64,000 nt of DNA. Origin: SZUA-430 sp040381215. GTDB taxonomy: Bacteria; Pseudomonadota; Alphaproteobacteria; Micropepsales; Micropepsaceae. Position 1 is the first letter of the stretch. Every line of letters starts with the position of its first letter. Positions 1 through 8,338 of the stretch are shown here, piece by piece. The stretch is taken from positions 34,054 to 98,053 of the forward strand of contig JBEIHO010000003.1 in the NCBI GenBank assembly GCA_040381215.1, written 5' to 3'. A model generated the notes under the pieces. That model was not told the DNA's origin, did not search any database, and saw only the letters and a program-made list of their open reading frames with translations. The position numbers and the translations under genes were made by a program.

Positions 1-975
1 CGGGCTGGTGGCGAAGCGCGGTACGAGGCAGGCCGCATAGCGCACAGCGGCAAAAACACCGAAGCCGGCGAGCATCATGTGCAGGCCGGATATCGACAGG
101 AGATGCGAGAGGCTGGAGGCCTGCATGGCCTCGTTGTCTTCCTCGGCGATGCCACTGCGTTCGCCGGTCAGGAATGCCGCAGCGACGGGCCCCGCCCGCT
201 CGGATGTCGCAGACAGGATCCGCCCGGTGATGCTGTCGCGCGCGATGCGCAGCGAGGCCGCCAGACGATCAAGCGGCGATGGGCGCGCGGGAGGATCGAT
301 CGCTTCCAGATCCTGCAAGGTGAAGGCCAGGCCTCGTACACCCTCGAACCAGAGCTTGCGTCCGAAATCGAAGCCACCCGGCATGACCGGTGCCGGAAGG
401 GGCTTGACGTCGGCCCGCGTGCGGACCCAATCCCCGATGCCTATGCCGATTTGCTCCCGCGGCGTGGACAGGCGCAGGCGAAGCGGCTGCGGCCCGGTCT
501 CGCGCTCGATCTCGGCGTCCAGCAGCAGCCGCATGCCGCCGCGCCGGCCTGCTTCGATCGAGACTACCCTTCCCTGCAGCTCCACGTCCTTCTCGGCAGT
601 GGTCAATTGGGGGGACGAGAGCCTGGCTGTGCGCAGCGTGGCCGCGCAAAATCCCAGGGCCACGCATGACAGAGCCCAGAGAATGAGAACCGCGGGCCAC
701 CCGCGCCATCGGGCCACAGCCCAGGCGCCTGCCAGAATGGCGAGCGTTGCAGCGGCAGCGAACAGAGGGGGTTCCTGTGCGGCGTAAAAGTAGCTGCCGA
801 TGCCAATTCCCATGAGAACAGGCACTGCAAGCCCGCGGTGCAGGCGGTCGGCCGCCCAGCATTCGCCGAACCAGCGTGCCAGGGATGCCATGTGCGACCA
901 GAAAGCGCTGCAGGCGACCGCGAGGTGCTTTTGCAAATGCCGCATGGATTGGTAGACAGGTGTCTGGATCATCAT
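1..975 (-). CDS. comEC: ComEC/Rec2-family DNA uptake channel protein, N-terminal part (cut by window edge)
   Basis: Reading leftwards, an open frame runs off the left edge without a stop. It encodes hydrophobic segments (including VLMGIGIGSYFYA and a segment starting LFAAAATLAIL), then a beta-rich region typical of the ComEC N-terminal DUF4131 domain, then the start of the membrane 'Competence' domain with the family motif AFLTGERSGI followed by SHLLSISGLHM. ComEC forms the inner-membrane channel through which transforming DNA strand enters the cytoplasm. The start is uncertain: ATG at 975 (after an in-frame TAG at 1037-1039, and just behind CCAGG), or ATG at 945 or 891. It is divergent from gltX, and the ~87-base gap would hold both promoters. 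The C-terminal channel and any metallo-beta-lactamase-like domain lie outside the window. Confidence 0.85.
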   Translation of the reverse strand, partial: MMIQTPVYQSMRHLQKHLAVACSAFWSHMASLARWFGECWAADRLHRGLAVPVLMGIGIGSYFYAAQEPPLFAAAATLAILAGAWAVARWRGWPAVLILWALSCVALGFCAATLRTARLSSPQLTTAEKDVELQGRVVSIEAGRRGGMRLLLDAEIERETGPQPLRLRLSTPREQIGIGIGDWVRTRADVKPLPAPVMPGGFDFGRKLWFEGVRGLAFTLQDLEAIDPPARPSPLDRLAASLRIARDSITGRILSATSERAGPVAAAFLTGERSGIAEEDNEAMQASSLSHLLSISGLHMMLAGFGVFAAVRYAACLVPRFATSP

Positions 976-1062
976 CCTGGAGCCGTACGTCGCGCGCCGC
1001 TGCCCCTGGCGGACAAGCAGACTGCGACGAGCGCTCTAGGTCACAACGGCGCCCGGCCAAAC

Positions 1063-2460
1063 ATGAAAATTGTAACAAGATTTGCACCGTCTCCGACTGG
1101 TTTCCTGCATATCGGCGGTGCGCGCACGGCCCTGTTCAACTGGCTCTATTCGCGCCGTCATGAAGGCACGTTTCGCCTGCGCATCGAGGACACGGATCGG
1201 CAGCGCTCGACCACGGACGCCATCGAGGCCATCCTCGATGGGCTGAAGTGGCTGGGGCTCGATTGGGACGACGAGGTCGTCTACCAGTTCGCGCGGGCCG
1301 AGCGCCACGCCGAGGTGGCGCGGCAATTGCTGGAAAAGGGGCTGGCCTATCATTGCTATGCCTCGCCCGAAGAGCTTGAGGAGATGCGCGAGAAGCAGCG
1401 CGCAGCCAATCTTCCCATTCGCTACGATGGCCGCTGGCGCGACGCGCCGACTTCCATGAAGCGTCCTGACGTTCGGCCCGTGGTTCGCATCAAGGCGCCC
1501 CGCAGCGGCGAGACCATCATCCGCGACCAGGTCCAGGGCGACGTGCGCTTTGCCAATGATGTCGTGGATGATTTCGTGCTGCTGCGCTCGGACGGAACCC
1601 CCACCTACATGCTCTCGGTGGTCGTGGATGACCATGACATGGGTGTTACACATATTATCCGGGGCGACGATCACCTGACCAACGCCGCCCGCCAGCGGCA
1701 GATCATTGATGCCTTGGGCTGGCCTGAGCCGGTCTATGCGCACCTGCCCCTGCTGCACGGGGAAGACGGCCAGAAGCTGTCCAAGCGGCATGGCGCGCTC
1801 GGCATCCACGAATACCAGCACCTCGGTTACCTGCCGGAGGCGATGCGCAACTACCTGCTGCGACTGGGCTGGAGCCACGGCGACGACGAGATCATCCCCA
1901 CGCCGCAGGCGATTGCGTGGTTCAACCTTGAAAATATCGGGCGAAGCCCCTCGCGCGTGGACTTCAAGAAGCTTGAGAACCTCAATGGCCACTATATGCG
2001 GCTCGAGGCTGACAGCGTGCTTGCCGACCATGTCGTCACGCTGATGGGGCGCCAGGGCGTTTCGCTGGCGGATGCGGACAAGGCCAAGCTGGTGCAGGCC
2101 ATGCCGGGCCTGAAAGAGCGCGCCAAGACGATCGTCGAACTGGCGGCGAGCGCGAACTACCTGTTCGTGCGGCGGCCCCTGGCCATCGACGCCGCGGCCG
2201 CCAAGATCCTGACGCCGGACGCGCGCAAGGTTCTCGCAGGTCTCCTGGCATCGCTGGAGCACGCAAGCTGGACGGTCGGCGAGCTGGAAGCCGCCACAAA
2301 GGCCTACGCTGAGACTGCGGGGCTGAAGCTTGGACTGGTCGCGCAACCCCTGCGCGCCGCCCTGACAGGAAAGTCAACTTCTCCGGGAATTTTCGATGTG
2401 CTGTTTGTCCTCGGCCGTGAAGAATCCCTCGGCAGAATCAAGGACCAGGTAACCGCGTGA
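1063..2460 (+). CDS. gltX: Glutamyl-tRNA synthetase
   Basis: Cytoplasmic class I aminoacyl-tRNA synthetase that charges tRNA-Glu. In many alphaproteobacteria a GltX also mischarges tRNA-Gln for GatCAB amidation. The 465-residue product has the HIGH-type motif (PSPTGFLHIGG, about residues 10-20) and the KMSKS-type loop (KLSKR, residues 238-242), followed by an alpha-helical anticodon-binding C-terminus. The frame is open further upstream to 838, but that stretch overlaps divergent comEC and lacks GltX similarity, so I start at the ATG that opens with MKIVTRFAPSPTG. The length matches the ordinary bacterial enzyme. gltA follows in the same direction after a 123-base gap with its own promoter-like sequence. 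Confidence 0.96.
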   Translation: MKIVTRFAPSPTGFLHIGGARTALFNWLYSRRHEGTFRLRIEDTDRQRSTTDAIEAILDGLKWLGLDWDDEVVYQFARAERHAEVARQLLEKGLAYHCYASPEELEEMREKQRAANLPIRYDGRWRDAPTSMKRPDVRPVVRIKAPRSGETIIRDQVQGDVRFANDVVDDFVLLRSDGTPTYMLSVVVDDHDMGVTHIIRGDDHLTNAARQRQIIDALGWPEPVYAHLPLLHGEDGQKLSKRHGALGIHEYQHLGYLPEAMRNYLLRLGWSHGDDEIIPTPQAIAWFNLENIGRSPSRVDFKKLENLNGHYMRLEADSVLADHVVTLMGRQGVSLADADKAKLVQAMPGLKERAKTIVELAASANYLFVRRPLAIDAAAAKILTPDARKVLAGLLASLEHASWTVGELEAATKAYAETAGLKLGLVAQPLRAALTGKSTSPGIFDVLFVLGREESLGRIKDQVTA

Positions 2461-2497
2461 CGCTGGCTTGGCGCCATCGAATGATGAATAACCCCTC

Positions 2498-2525
2498 TTA
2501 CGTCGTTAATTGAATTTAATATATT
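2498..2525 (+). promoter_or_regulatory. Candidate sigma70-type promoter for gltA
   Basis: The gltX-gltA gap holds an unusually AT-rich patch for this DNA. TTACGT (2498-2503) and TATATT (2520-2525) are separated by 16 bases, and the -10-like box is about 58 bases upstream of the gltA ATG. Placed by eye against the sigma70 consensus. The transcription start is unknown. Confidence 0.45.
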
Positions 2526-2583
2526 GCGATGCACAATCACGACGAACAGTCGGGTCATGTGTCGTGGCCAAAGGAGACCTAAC

Positions 2584-3903
2584 ATGTCGAAATCACCATC
2601 CGCACCGAAGCCTGCTGGCAAGGCCAGCCTGAGCATCGGCGGCAAGACACTCGAGTTCCCGGTTTCCAAGGGAACTGTCGGTCCCGACGTCGTCGATATC
2701 CGCAAGCTCTATGGCGATGCCGGCATCTTCACCTATGACCCGGGCTTCCAGTCCACGGCTAGCTGCGAAAGCGCGATCACCTATATCGACGGCGACGAAG
2801 GCGTGCTGCTCTATCGTGGCTACCCGATCGACCAGCTGGCCGAGCAGAGCGACTTCATCGAGGTCTGCTACCTGCTGCTGCACGGTGAATTGCCGTCGGC
2901 CGACAGGCTCAAGACCTTCCGCAATGCGATCACGCGCCACACGATGGTGCACGAACAGATCAGCATGTTCTTCCGCGGGTTCCGCCGCGATGCGCATCCG
3001 ATGGCCGTCATGTGCGGTGTCGTCGGCGCGCTGTCGGCGTTCTATCACGACTCGACCGACATCAACGATCCGCAGCAGCGCACGATCGCCAGCCATCGCA
3101 TGATTGCGAAGATGCCGACGATCGCTGCGATGGCCTACAAGTACTCCGTCGGCCAGCCATTCGTGTATCCGCAGAACGACCTGAACTATGCCGAGAACTT
3201 CCTGCGCATGTGCTTTGCCGTGCCGGCGGAAGAATACAAGGTCAACCCGGTGCTGGCCCGCGCGCTGGACCGCATCTTCATCCTGCATGCCGACCACGAG
3301 CAGAATGCATCGACCTCGACGGTGCGCCTTGCCGGCTCGTCGGGTGCCAACCCGTTTGCCTGCATCGCCGCGGGCATCGCCTGCCTGTGGGGGCCCGCGC
3401 ATGGCGGCGCCAACGAGGCGGCGCTGCGCATGCTCGAGGAAATCGGCGACGTGAAGCGCATCCCGGAATATGTCGCGCGCGCGAAGGACAAGAATTCAGG
3501 CTTCCGCCTGATGGGCTTCGGTCACCGCGTCTACAAGAACTATGACCCGCGCGCGAAGGTCATGCAGAAGACCTGCCACGAGGTCCTCGACGAGCTTGGC
3601 ATCCGCAATGACCCGCTGCTGCAGGTGGCGATGGAGCTCGAGAAGATCGCGCTGAACGACCCCTACTTCGTCGAGAAGAAGCTCTATCCCAACATCGACT
3701 TCTATTCGGGCATCACGCTGCGGGCGCTCGGCTTCCCGACCTCGATGTTCACGGCGCTCTTCGCGCTGGCGCGCACCGTGGGCTGGATCGCCCAGTGGGC
3801 CGAGATGATCGAGGATCCCAGCCAGAAGATCGGTCGCCCGCGGCAGCTCTATGTGGGAGCCGGCCGGCGCGATTATGTGCCGGTCACCAAGCGACAGGGC
3901 TGA
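2584..3903 (+). CDS. gltA: Citrate synthase (type I/II, hexameric bacterial type)
   Basis: Condenses acetyl-CoA and oxaloacetate to citrate, the entry step of the TCA cycle. The 439-residue product shows the family's catalytic regions: HADHEQNAST with the first active-site His, FGHRVYKNYDPR with the second His and substrate-binding Arg, and NIDFYSGI with the catalytic Asp. The N-terminal beta-strand domain (SIGGKTLEFPV) is characteristic of the NADH-regulated Gram-negative type. I chose ATG 2584 because AAAGGAGA lies 8-15 bases upstream; an earlier in-frame ATG at 2524 only adds an unconserved leader. It converges on lpxB with only 7 bases between stop codons. Confidence 0.97.
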   Translation: MSKSPSAPKPAGKASLSIGGKTLEFPVSKGTVGPDVVDIRKLYGDAGIFTYDPGFQSTASCESAITYIDGDEGVLLYRGYPIDQLAEQSDFIEVCYLLLHGELPSADRLKTFRNAITRHTMVHEQISMFFRGFRRDAHPMAVMCGVVGALSAFYHDSTDINDPQQRTIASHRMIAKMPTIAAMAYKYSVGQPFVYPQNDLNYAENFLRMCFAVPAEEYKVNPVLARALDRIFILHADHEQNASTSTVRLAGSSGANPFACIAAGIACLWGPAHGGANEAALRMLEEIGDVKRIPEYVARAKDKNSGFRLMGFGHRVYKNYDPRAKVMQKTCHEVLDELGIRNDPLLQVAMELEKIALNDPYFVEKKLYPNIDFYSGITLRALGFPTSMFTALFALARTVGWIAQWAEMIEDPSQKIGRPRQLYVGAGRRDYVPVTKRQG

Positions 3904-3910
3904 CCTGTCC

Positions 3911-5125
3911 CTATTTACGCGATGACAGGGCCGCGTCGGGATTCCGGCGCGGCTCTTTCATTATGCGCAGGATCTCACGGGCGGCGCGCATGCTGGGCGC
4001 CTCGTCGCCCTGCCCCATGGCCTTGAGGGCCGCGACGCTTGCGGTGACCTGCTCGACCCGGGCAGCATGATTGGTGAGAAGGCGCACGAGTGCGCTGGCC
4101 AGGTTCGGGGCGGTGCAGCGCTCCTGAAGGAACTCGGGAACCACCTCGCGATCAAGGATGATGTTGACGAGCGTCGCATAGCGCACCTTGACCATGCGCC
4201 GCGCGATGGCGGCCGTCAGCGCGCCCACCCTGTAGCCGATGACCATCGGCGTCGCGCTCAGCGCCAGCTCGGTTGCAACCGTCCCCGACGCCGCGAGGGA
4301 GACATCGGCAGCGTCGAAGGCGCCCATCTTTTCCTCGGGGTCCTCGACGATCAGGACATCGCGGCCCCACTGGCTCACGCGCTCGCGGACCTTCTGGCTC
4401 ACGGTCTGCACCGTAGGCAGCACGATGCGCACGGGGCCCGTGTCGCGCTCGGCGATCTCGATGGCCTCACGGAAGACCGGCCAGAGGAAGCGCAGCTCGC
4501 TGGACCGGCTGCCCGGCAGCAGCAACAGGATCCGCTCTTCCGGCCCGATGCCATGGCGAGCGCGGAATGCATAACCCTGGCCTGCCCTGGGCGCGCGCTC
4601 GACGACGGGATGACCCACGAAGGAGGCACCCATCCCTGCCCCCTGAAAGAACGGGACCTCGAAGGGCAGCAGGCACAGCACGTGGTCGAAATATTGAGCC
4701 ATCCGGCTTGCGCGGCCGGGGCGCGACGCCCAGACCTGCGGTGCGACGTAGTCGACGAGCTTGAGTTCCGGCGCGATCTGCCTGATCCGCCGGGCGACCT
4801 TGTGGGTGAAGTCGGGGCTGTCGATCATGACCACGATGTCGGGCCGCATCTCGCGGGCGAAATTGGCCACCTGGCGGATGCGCCGGAGGATGACGGGTAC
4901 CTTGGGGACCACCTCGCGCAACCCCATCACAGATGTATCCGTGATGGAATAAAGGCTCTGCATGCCTGCCGAGCGCATGCGTTCGCCGCCGACGCCGATG
5001 ATGTTGACCCGCCCGCCCGTCAAGTTGCGCAAGGCAAGGATGACCTGCTGGCCCAGGGCGTCGCCGGAGGGTTCGCCGACAACAAGCATGATGTTCGGTG
5101 TGGGCGCGTCTTGCGTGGCAGTCAT
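3911..5125 (-). CDS. lpxB: Lipid-A-disaccharide synthase
   Basis: Glycosyltransferase (GT19) joining UDP-2,3-diacylglucosamine to lipid X to form the lipid A disaccharide, acting at the inner-membrane cytoplasmic face. The 404-residue product has the LpxB N-terminal VVGEPSGDALG, the DSPDFTHKVAR region, YVAPQVWASRPGR and the VGHPVVER motif. It is the last gene of the leftward rpsB-to-lpxB run. Its ATG overlaps the lpxI stop by 4 bases (ATGA), which suggests translational coupling. The C-terminal ~25 residues (after GQGDEAPSM) are basic and probably not conserved. Confidence 0.96.
   Translation of the reverse strand: MTATQDAPTPNIMLVVGEPSGDALGQQVILALRNLTGGRVNIIGVGGERMRSAGMQSLYSITDTSVMGLREVVPKVPVILRRIRQVANFAREMRPDIVVMIDSPDFTHKVARRIRQIAPELKLVDYVAPQVWASRPGRASRMAQYFDHVLCLLPFEVPFFQGAGMGASFVGHPVVERAPRAGQGYAFRARHGIGPEERILLLLPGSRSSELRFLWPVFREAIEIAERDTGPVRIVLPTVQTVSQKVRERVSQWGRDVLIVEDPEEKMGAFDAADVSLAASGTVATELALSATPMVIGYRVGALTAAIARRMVKVRYATLVNIILDREVVPEFLQERCTAPNLASALVRLLTNHAARVEQVTASVAALKAMGQGDEAPSMRAAREILRIMKEPRRNPDAALSSRK
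3930..3962 (+). terminator. Possible gltA terminator inside the 3' end of lpxB
   Basis: GCCGCG (3930-3935) can pair with CGCGGC (3948-3953) across a 12-base loop, followed by TCTTTCATT. A second, weaker stem (CCTGTC 3904-3909 with GACAGG 3924-3929) sits just upstream and would compete for overlapping sequence. The position just after the gltA stop fits a terminator for gltA, but the stems are short and it overlaps coding sequence of lpxB on the other strand. Confidence 0.35.
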
Positions 5126-5949
5126 GGTTCGCTCATTCCGTATACGAAGAGGCCCGCGGCCTCGGCACGCGCGCGGACGCGGTCGGGCTGGACGATCACG
5201 GAGCGACCGGCCTCGACCATGATGCCGGCAAGGCCGGCAGCCGCCGCCAACTCGACCGTGAGTTCGCCGATGGCAGGCGGGTCCATCGACACGAGCTGGC
5301 CGGGCGCCATGGTCTTTACGAGGATGCCACCCCGCGCGAGCGCCGGGTCGACCGATCGCAGCATGGCGTCGGTTCCCGCCTTTGTTTCGACGGCAACGGC
5401 GTCGCCGTTCGCGAACACCACAGCCTGTCCATGACCGGAGGCGCCGTGATGACGCGCAGCGGCGAGGGCTTCGGGAAACGCTTGCTCGAGCGGCGCGGGC
5501 GCACGGACTGAGGTGAGGTATCCCGACCCAGCCGCGAGCGTGGGCGCGGCCTGCAACGGGGAAAGAACCTTGAAGCCCGCGCGCTCGAAGGTCGAGGCAA
5601 TGGCGCGGTGGATGCCATCATTGTGCCGGCGCAGGACGCCGAAATTCGAGACCAGGAACCAGATGCCGCCAAGATCGGGCCGCATGCGGATGTTGCCGTC
5701 ACGCGGACGCTTGAAGTGACCGGCGAACACGATGTCCCGGCAGGCCAGCTGTCGCAGCCGTGCGATGCACCAGCCCAGCTTGCCGATGCTCTTGCGCTCG
5801 CTTGCGATCCCAGCGGGCACAGGGTCGGCAAATTCGTCGACTGCAAGCACATAGACATCGCGTCCGGCCGCTGTGGCGGCACGCGCGATCTCGAGCGGCA
5901 GCTCACCGCCGCCCGCGATGATCCCAAGCCTGGCGGATGCGCTGGTCAC
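5122..5949 (-). CDS. lpxI: UDP-2,3-diacylglucosamine pyrophosphatase LpxI
   Basis: LpxI (DUF1009) cleaves UDP-2,3-diacylglucosamine to lipid X and UMP. It replaces LpxH in many alphaproteobacteria and uses an unrelated fold. The product (~275 residues) starts with the nucleotide-binding LGIIAGGGELPLE and ends with VEAGRSVIVQPDRV, both typical of the family. I prefer the GTG at 5949 because it gives a GTGA overlap with the lpxA stop and puts the conserved glycine-rich loop near the N-terminus, as in known LpxI proteins. The ATG at 5985 would add 12 unconserved residues. It sits between lpxA and lpxB, the usual alphaproteobacterial position. Confidence 0.93.
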   Translation of the reverse strand: MTSASARLGIIAGGGELPLEIARAATAAGRDVYVLAVDEFADPVPAGIASERKSIGKLGWCIARLRQLACRDIVFAGHFKRPRDGNIRMRPDLGGIWFLVSNFGVLRRHNDGIHRAIASTFERAGFKVLSPLQAAPTLAAGSGYLTSVRAPAPLEQAFPEALAAARHHGASGHGQAVVFANGDAVAVETKAGTDAMLRSVDPALARGGILVKTMAPGQLVSMDPPAIGELTVELAAAAGLAGIMVEAGRSVIVQPDRVRARAEAAGLFVYGMSEP

Positions 5950-6755
5950 TCCGGCTCGGCGCGCGTCTCGCGGTTGGGCATGCACAGGGGCCGGTTGGTG
6001 TTGTTGCGCACGAAGTTCACGATCTCCATGACTTCCGCGTTGCTGGCGAAGAGCTCGGCCACATCCGACAGGCGTTCCTGGAAGGTCCCTTCCTGCGCGA
6101 ACAACAGTCGATAGGCATTGCGCAGCTCGTGGATCTGGTCGCGCGAGAAACCACGGCGCTTCAGCCCCACGAGGTTCAGGCCGGCCAGATAGGCGCGGTT
6201 GCCCATCACCGAGCCATAGGGAATGAGGTCGCCCTCGAGGCCGGCCATGCCGCCGACGAAGGCGTGGCGTCCGATGCGGCTGAACTGATGGACAGCGGCG
6301 CCGCCGCCCAGCCAGACGAAATCCTCGACGATGACGTGGCCACCGACCATGGCATTGTTGGCGAACACGCAGTTGTTGCCGACCATGCAGTCATGGGCCA
6401 CATGGCTGTCGGCCATGAACATGCAGTTGTCGCCGACGCGTGTCATCGCGCCGCCCCTGGCCGTGCCCGGGTTCATCGTCACGTGTTCGCGGATCAGATT
6501 GTTGCGCCCGATGACGAGTTCCACGGGCTCACCCTTGTAGGCCAGGCTCTGCGGCGGCTGGCCCAGAGAGGCGAAGGGAAAAACCGTGGTGCCCTCGCCG
6601 ATGGTCGTGGCGCCATCGACGCATACATGGTTGACGAGGCGCACATTCGCGCCAAGCTTCACCTGGGGTCCGACCACGCAGAAGGGTCCGATCTGCACGC
6701 TTTCGTGGATCTCGGCCTTGGGGTCGATGACGGCGCTGGGATGGATGTTGGTCAT
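5946..6755 (-). CDS. lpxA: UDP-N-acetylglucosamine O-acyltransferase
   Basis: Catalyses the first lipid A step, 3-O-acylation of UDP-GlcNAc from acyl-ACP. The 269-residue protein is a left-handed beta-helix of hexapeptide repeats, visible as [LIV]-G-x4 repeats from IHPSAVIDPKAEI onward. The catalytic His region is DSHVAHDCMVGNN and the C-terminus is helical. Start ATG 6755 begins MTNIHPSAVID; the frame continues upstream to 6788 but that stretch is the fabZ C-terminus. One base separates the fabZ stop from this ATG. Confidence 0.96.
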   Translation of the reverse strand: MTNIHPSAVIDPKAEIHESVQIGPFCVVGPQVKLGANVRLVNHVCVDGATTIGEGTTVFPFASLGQPPQSLAYKGEPVELVIGRNNLIREHVTMNPGTARGGAMTRVGDNCMFMADSHVAHDCMVGNNCVFANNAMVGGHVIVEDFVWLGGGAAVHQFSRIGRHAFVGGMAGLEGDLIPYGSVMGNRAYLAGLNLVGLKRRGFSRDQIHELRNAYRLLFAQEGTFQERLSDVAELFASNAEVMEIVNFVRNNTNRPLCMPNRETRAEPE

Positions 6756-6756
6756 T

Positions 6757-7230
6757 TCAGTTACCCGTCTTTCCCGGTTGTTCGACAATCATGGCGGTGA
6801 ATTCTGCTTCGGCGCAGAGCTTGCCGTTGACGTGGGCTTCGCCCGAGAAACGCCACACGGGCATGCGTGCCCTCAGCATTTTCACGGGCAGGAACAGCAG
6901 GTCGCCCGGAACGATTGGCTGGCGGAACCGCGCCTTGTCGATCCCCATGAAGTACACGATCTTCTCGCCGGCCTTCACGTTGAGCGAGTGCATCACCAGC
7001 GCGCCGGCCGTCTGGGCCATGGCCTCGATGATCATGACGCCCGGCAGGATCGGGTGGCCAGGGAAATGTCCCGCAAAGAAGGGCTCGTTCATCGACACCG
7101 CCTTGATACCGGTCGCGCTGGTGTTCGGGACGATATCGATCATGCGGTCGATGAGCAGCATCGGCGGGCGATGCGGCAGCAACTCCATGAGCCGCTTTAT
7201 GTCTGCTGTTGCGAGTGCCTGTTCAGTCAT
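6757..7230 (-). CDS. fabZ: 3-hydroxyacyl-ACP dehydratase
   Basis: Dehydrates 3-hydroxyacyl-ACP in fatty acid elongation. It competes with LpxA and LpxD for the same 3-hydroxyacyl-ACP pool, which explains its place between them. The 157-residue product has the hot-dog-fold active site HFPGHPILPGVM with catalytic His, followed by the helix IEAMAQ with catalytic Glu. ATG 7230 is chosen because it starts MTEQALATADIKRLMELLPHR. The ATG lies within the lpxD stop region (8-base overlap, ATGACTGA). The frame is open upstream, but that stretch belongs to lpxD in another frame. Confidence 0.96.
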   Translation of the reverse strand: MTEQALATADIKRLMELLPHRPPMLLIDRMIDIVPNTSATGIKAVSMNEPFFAGHFPGHPILPGVMIIEAMAQTAGALVMHSLNVKAGEKIVYFMGIDKARFRQPIVPGDLLFLPVKMLRARMPVWRFSGEAHVNGKLCAEAEFTAMIVEQPGKTGN

Positions 7231-8269
7231 TGCCTGTCTCGGTTCTTGCCTTGCTTGCCTTTCCCAGACGCGATAGCGCGCCGACTTCGCGTCGCCACTG
7301 GTCGACAGGTCGGGCCGGGAAGCCGCCATAGACCTTGCCGGCCTCGAGGCTGCGTGTGACGCCGCCCCGGGCGGCCACGAAGGTGCCCTTGCCGATCCTG
7401 ACGTGGTCGGCGACGCCGACCTGGCCGCCAAGGACAGCAAAGTCGCCGATATCGCAACTGCCGGAGATGCCGACTTGCGACACGACGATGCAGTTGCGCC
7501 CCAGATGGTTGTTGTGGCCGATCTGCACGAGGTTGTCGATCTTTGTTCCCTCGCCGATCACGGTGTCGGCAAGGGCGCCGCGGTCGATGGCAACATTGGC
7601 ACCGATCTCCACATTGTCCTGGATGATAACGCGACCCAGTTGCGGGATCTTGAAGTGGCCCTGCGGCCCGTTGACGAAGCCGAACCCGTCCTGACCAATG
7701 CGGGTTCCCGGATGGATCGTGCAGTTGTCGCCGACCAGCGCGTGGCTGATGGAGACATGGGGACCAATGCGCGTGCCGCGGCCGATCTGGACGCCACGAC
7801 CGATGACGGCGCCGGGGCCGATGATGGCACGGTCGCCAATCTCGACGTCCTCGCCAATGAAGGCACCCGGTGCAATGATCGCGCCTTCACCCACGCGCGC
7901 GGTGACGGCGATGGGGAGCACCGGCGGTCGCGCTTCGGGCCAGAGCGCGCCAGCTTGCGGATAGAGATGCGTTGCCGTCTGGGCAAAAGCCAGGGCAGGT
8001 CTTGCGCAGACAAGCGCCAGAACGTTTGCCGGCGCGGTCGCCTCCATCGGGGCGGACACGAATACGGCCGTTGCCTGGGTCTGCTTGAGGGCGCTGCTGA
8101 AGCGGGGGCTGTCGCAATAGGACAACTGACCCGCCGTGGCGCGGTCGAGGGGCGCCACGTCGTGAATGAGGGTGCTTCCGTCTCCGGAGGCCAGCTTGGC
8201 GCCCGTCAGTTGCTCGATGCGAGCGATGCTGAAGGGGCCTGCGTTGTCATAGAATCGTGGATCAGCCAT
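7223..8269 (-). CDS. lpxD: UDP-3-O-(3-hydroxyacyl)glucosamine N-acyltransferase
   Basis: Third step of lipid A synthesis, transferring 3-hydroxyacyl from ACP to the 2-amino group of the glucosamine. The 348 residues comprise an N-terminal uridine-binding domain (about residues 1-110, including the SYCDSPRF region), a left-handed beta-helix of hexapeptide repeats (about 110-310) with catalytic-region NLVQIGHNNHLG, and a helical tail. Its length agrees with LpxD. It is preceded by a 69-base gap after ompH that contains a strong hairpin (8287-8312). Confidence 0.96.
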   Translation of the reverse strand: MADPRFYDNAGPFSIARIEQLTGAKLASGDGSTLIHDVAPLDRATAGQLSYCDSPRFSSALKQTQATAVFVSAPMEATAPANVLALVCARPALAFAQTATHLYPQAGALWPEARPPVLPIAVTARVGEGAIIAPGAFIGEDVEIGDRAIIGPGAVIGRGVQIGRGTRIGPHVSISHALVGDNCTIHPGTRIGQDGFGFVNGPQGHFKIPQLGRVIIQDNVEIGANVAIDRGALADTVIGEGTKIDNLVQIGHNNHLGRNCIVVSQVGISGSCDIGDFAVLGGQVGVADHVRIGKGTFVAARGGVTRSLEAGKVYGGFPARPVDQWRREVGALSRLGKASKARTETGND

Positions 8270-8286
8270 GGCTCAGAATAGACAAA

Positions 8287-8312
8287 GGACCGGATCTTTT
8301 CAGACCCGGTCC
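8287..8312 (-). terminator. GAAA-capped hairpin between ompH and lpxD (attenuator or terminator)
   Basis: On the minus strand 8312-8287 folds into an 11-pair stem, GGACCGGGTCT against AGATCCGGTCC, with one G-U pair, closed by a GAAA (GNRA) tetraloop and followed by TTTGTCTATT. This has the shape of an intrinsic terminator with a short U tract. Because lpxD continues in the same direction, partial termination or an RNA-processing/stability role is plausible. The pairing is seen directly; the function is inferred. Confidence 0.6.
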
Positions 8313-8338
8313 CCGTCAACTTCATTTCGGTTCAACAA

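Noticed and set aside
269..1087. 272-codon leftward frame overlapping comEC
   Set aside because: Arg/Ala/His-rich with no motif; the neighbouring frame gives a clear ComEC sequence.
4067..5434. 455-codon rightward frame over lpxB and lpxI
   Set aside because: Antisense to two recognisable genes with conserved motifs; no motif of its own.
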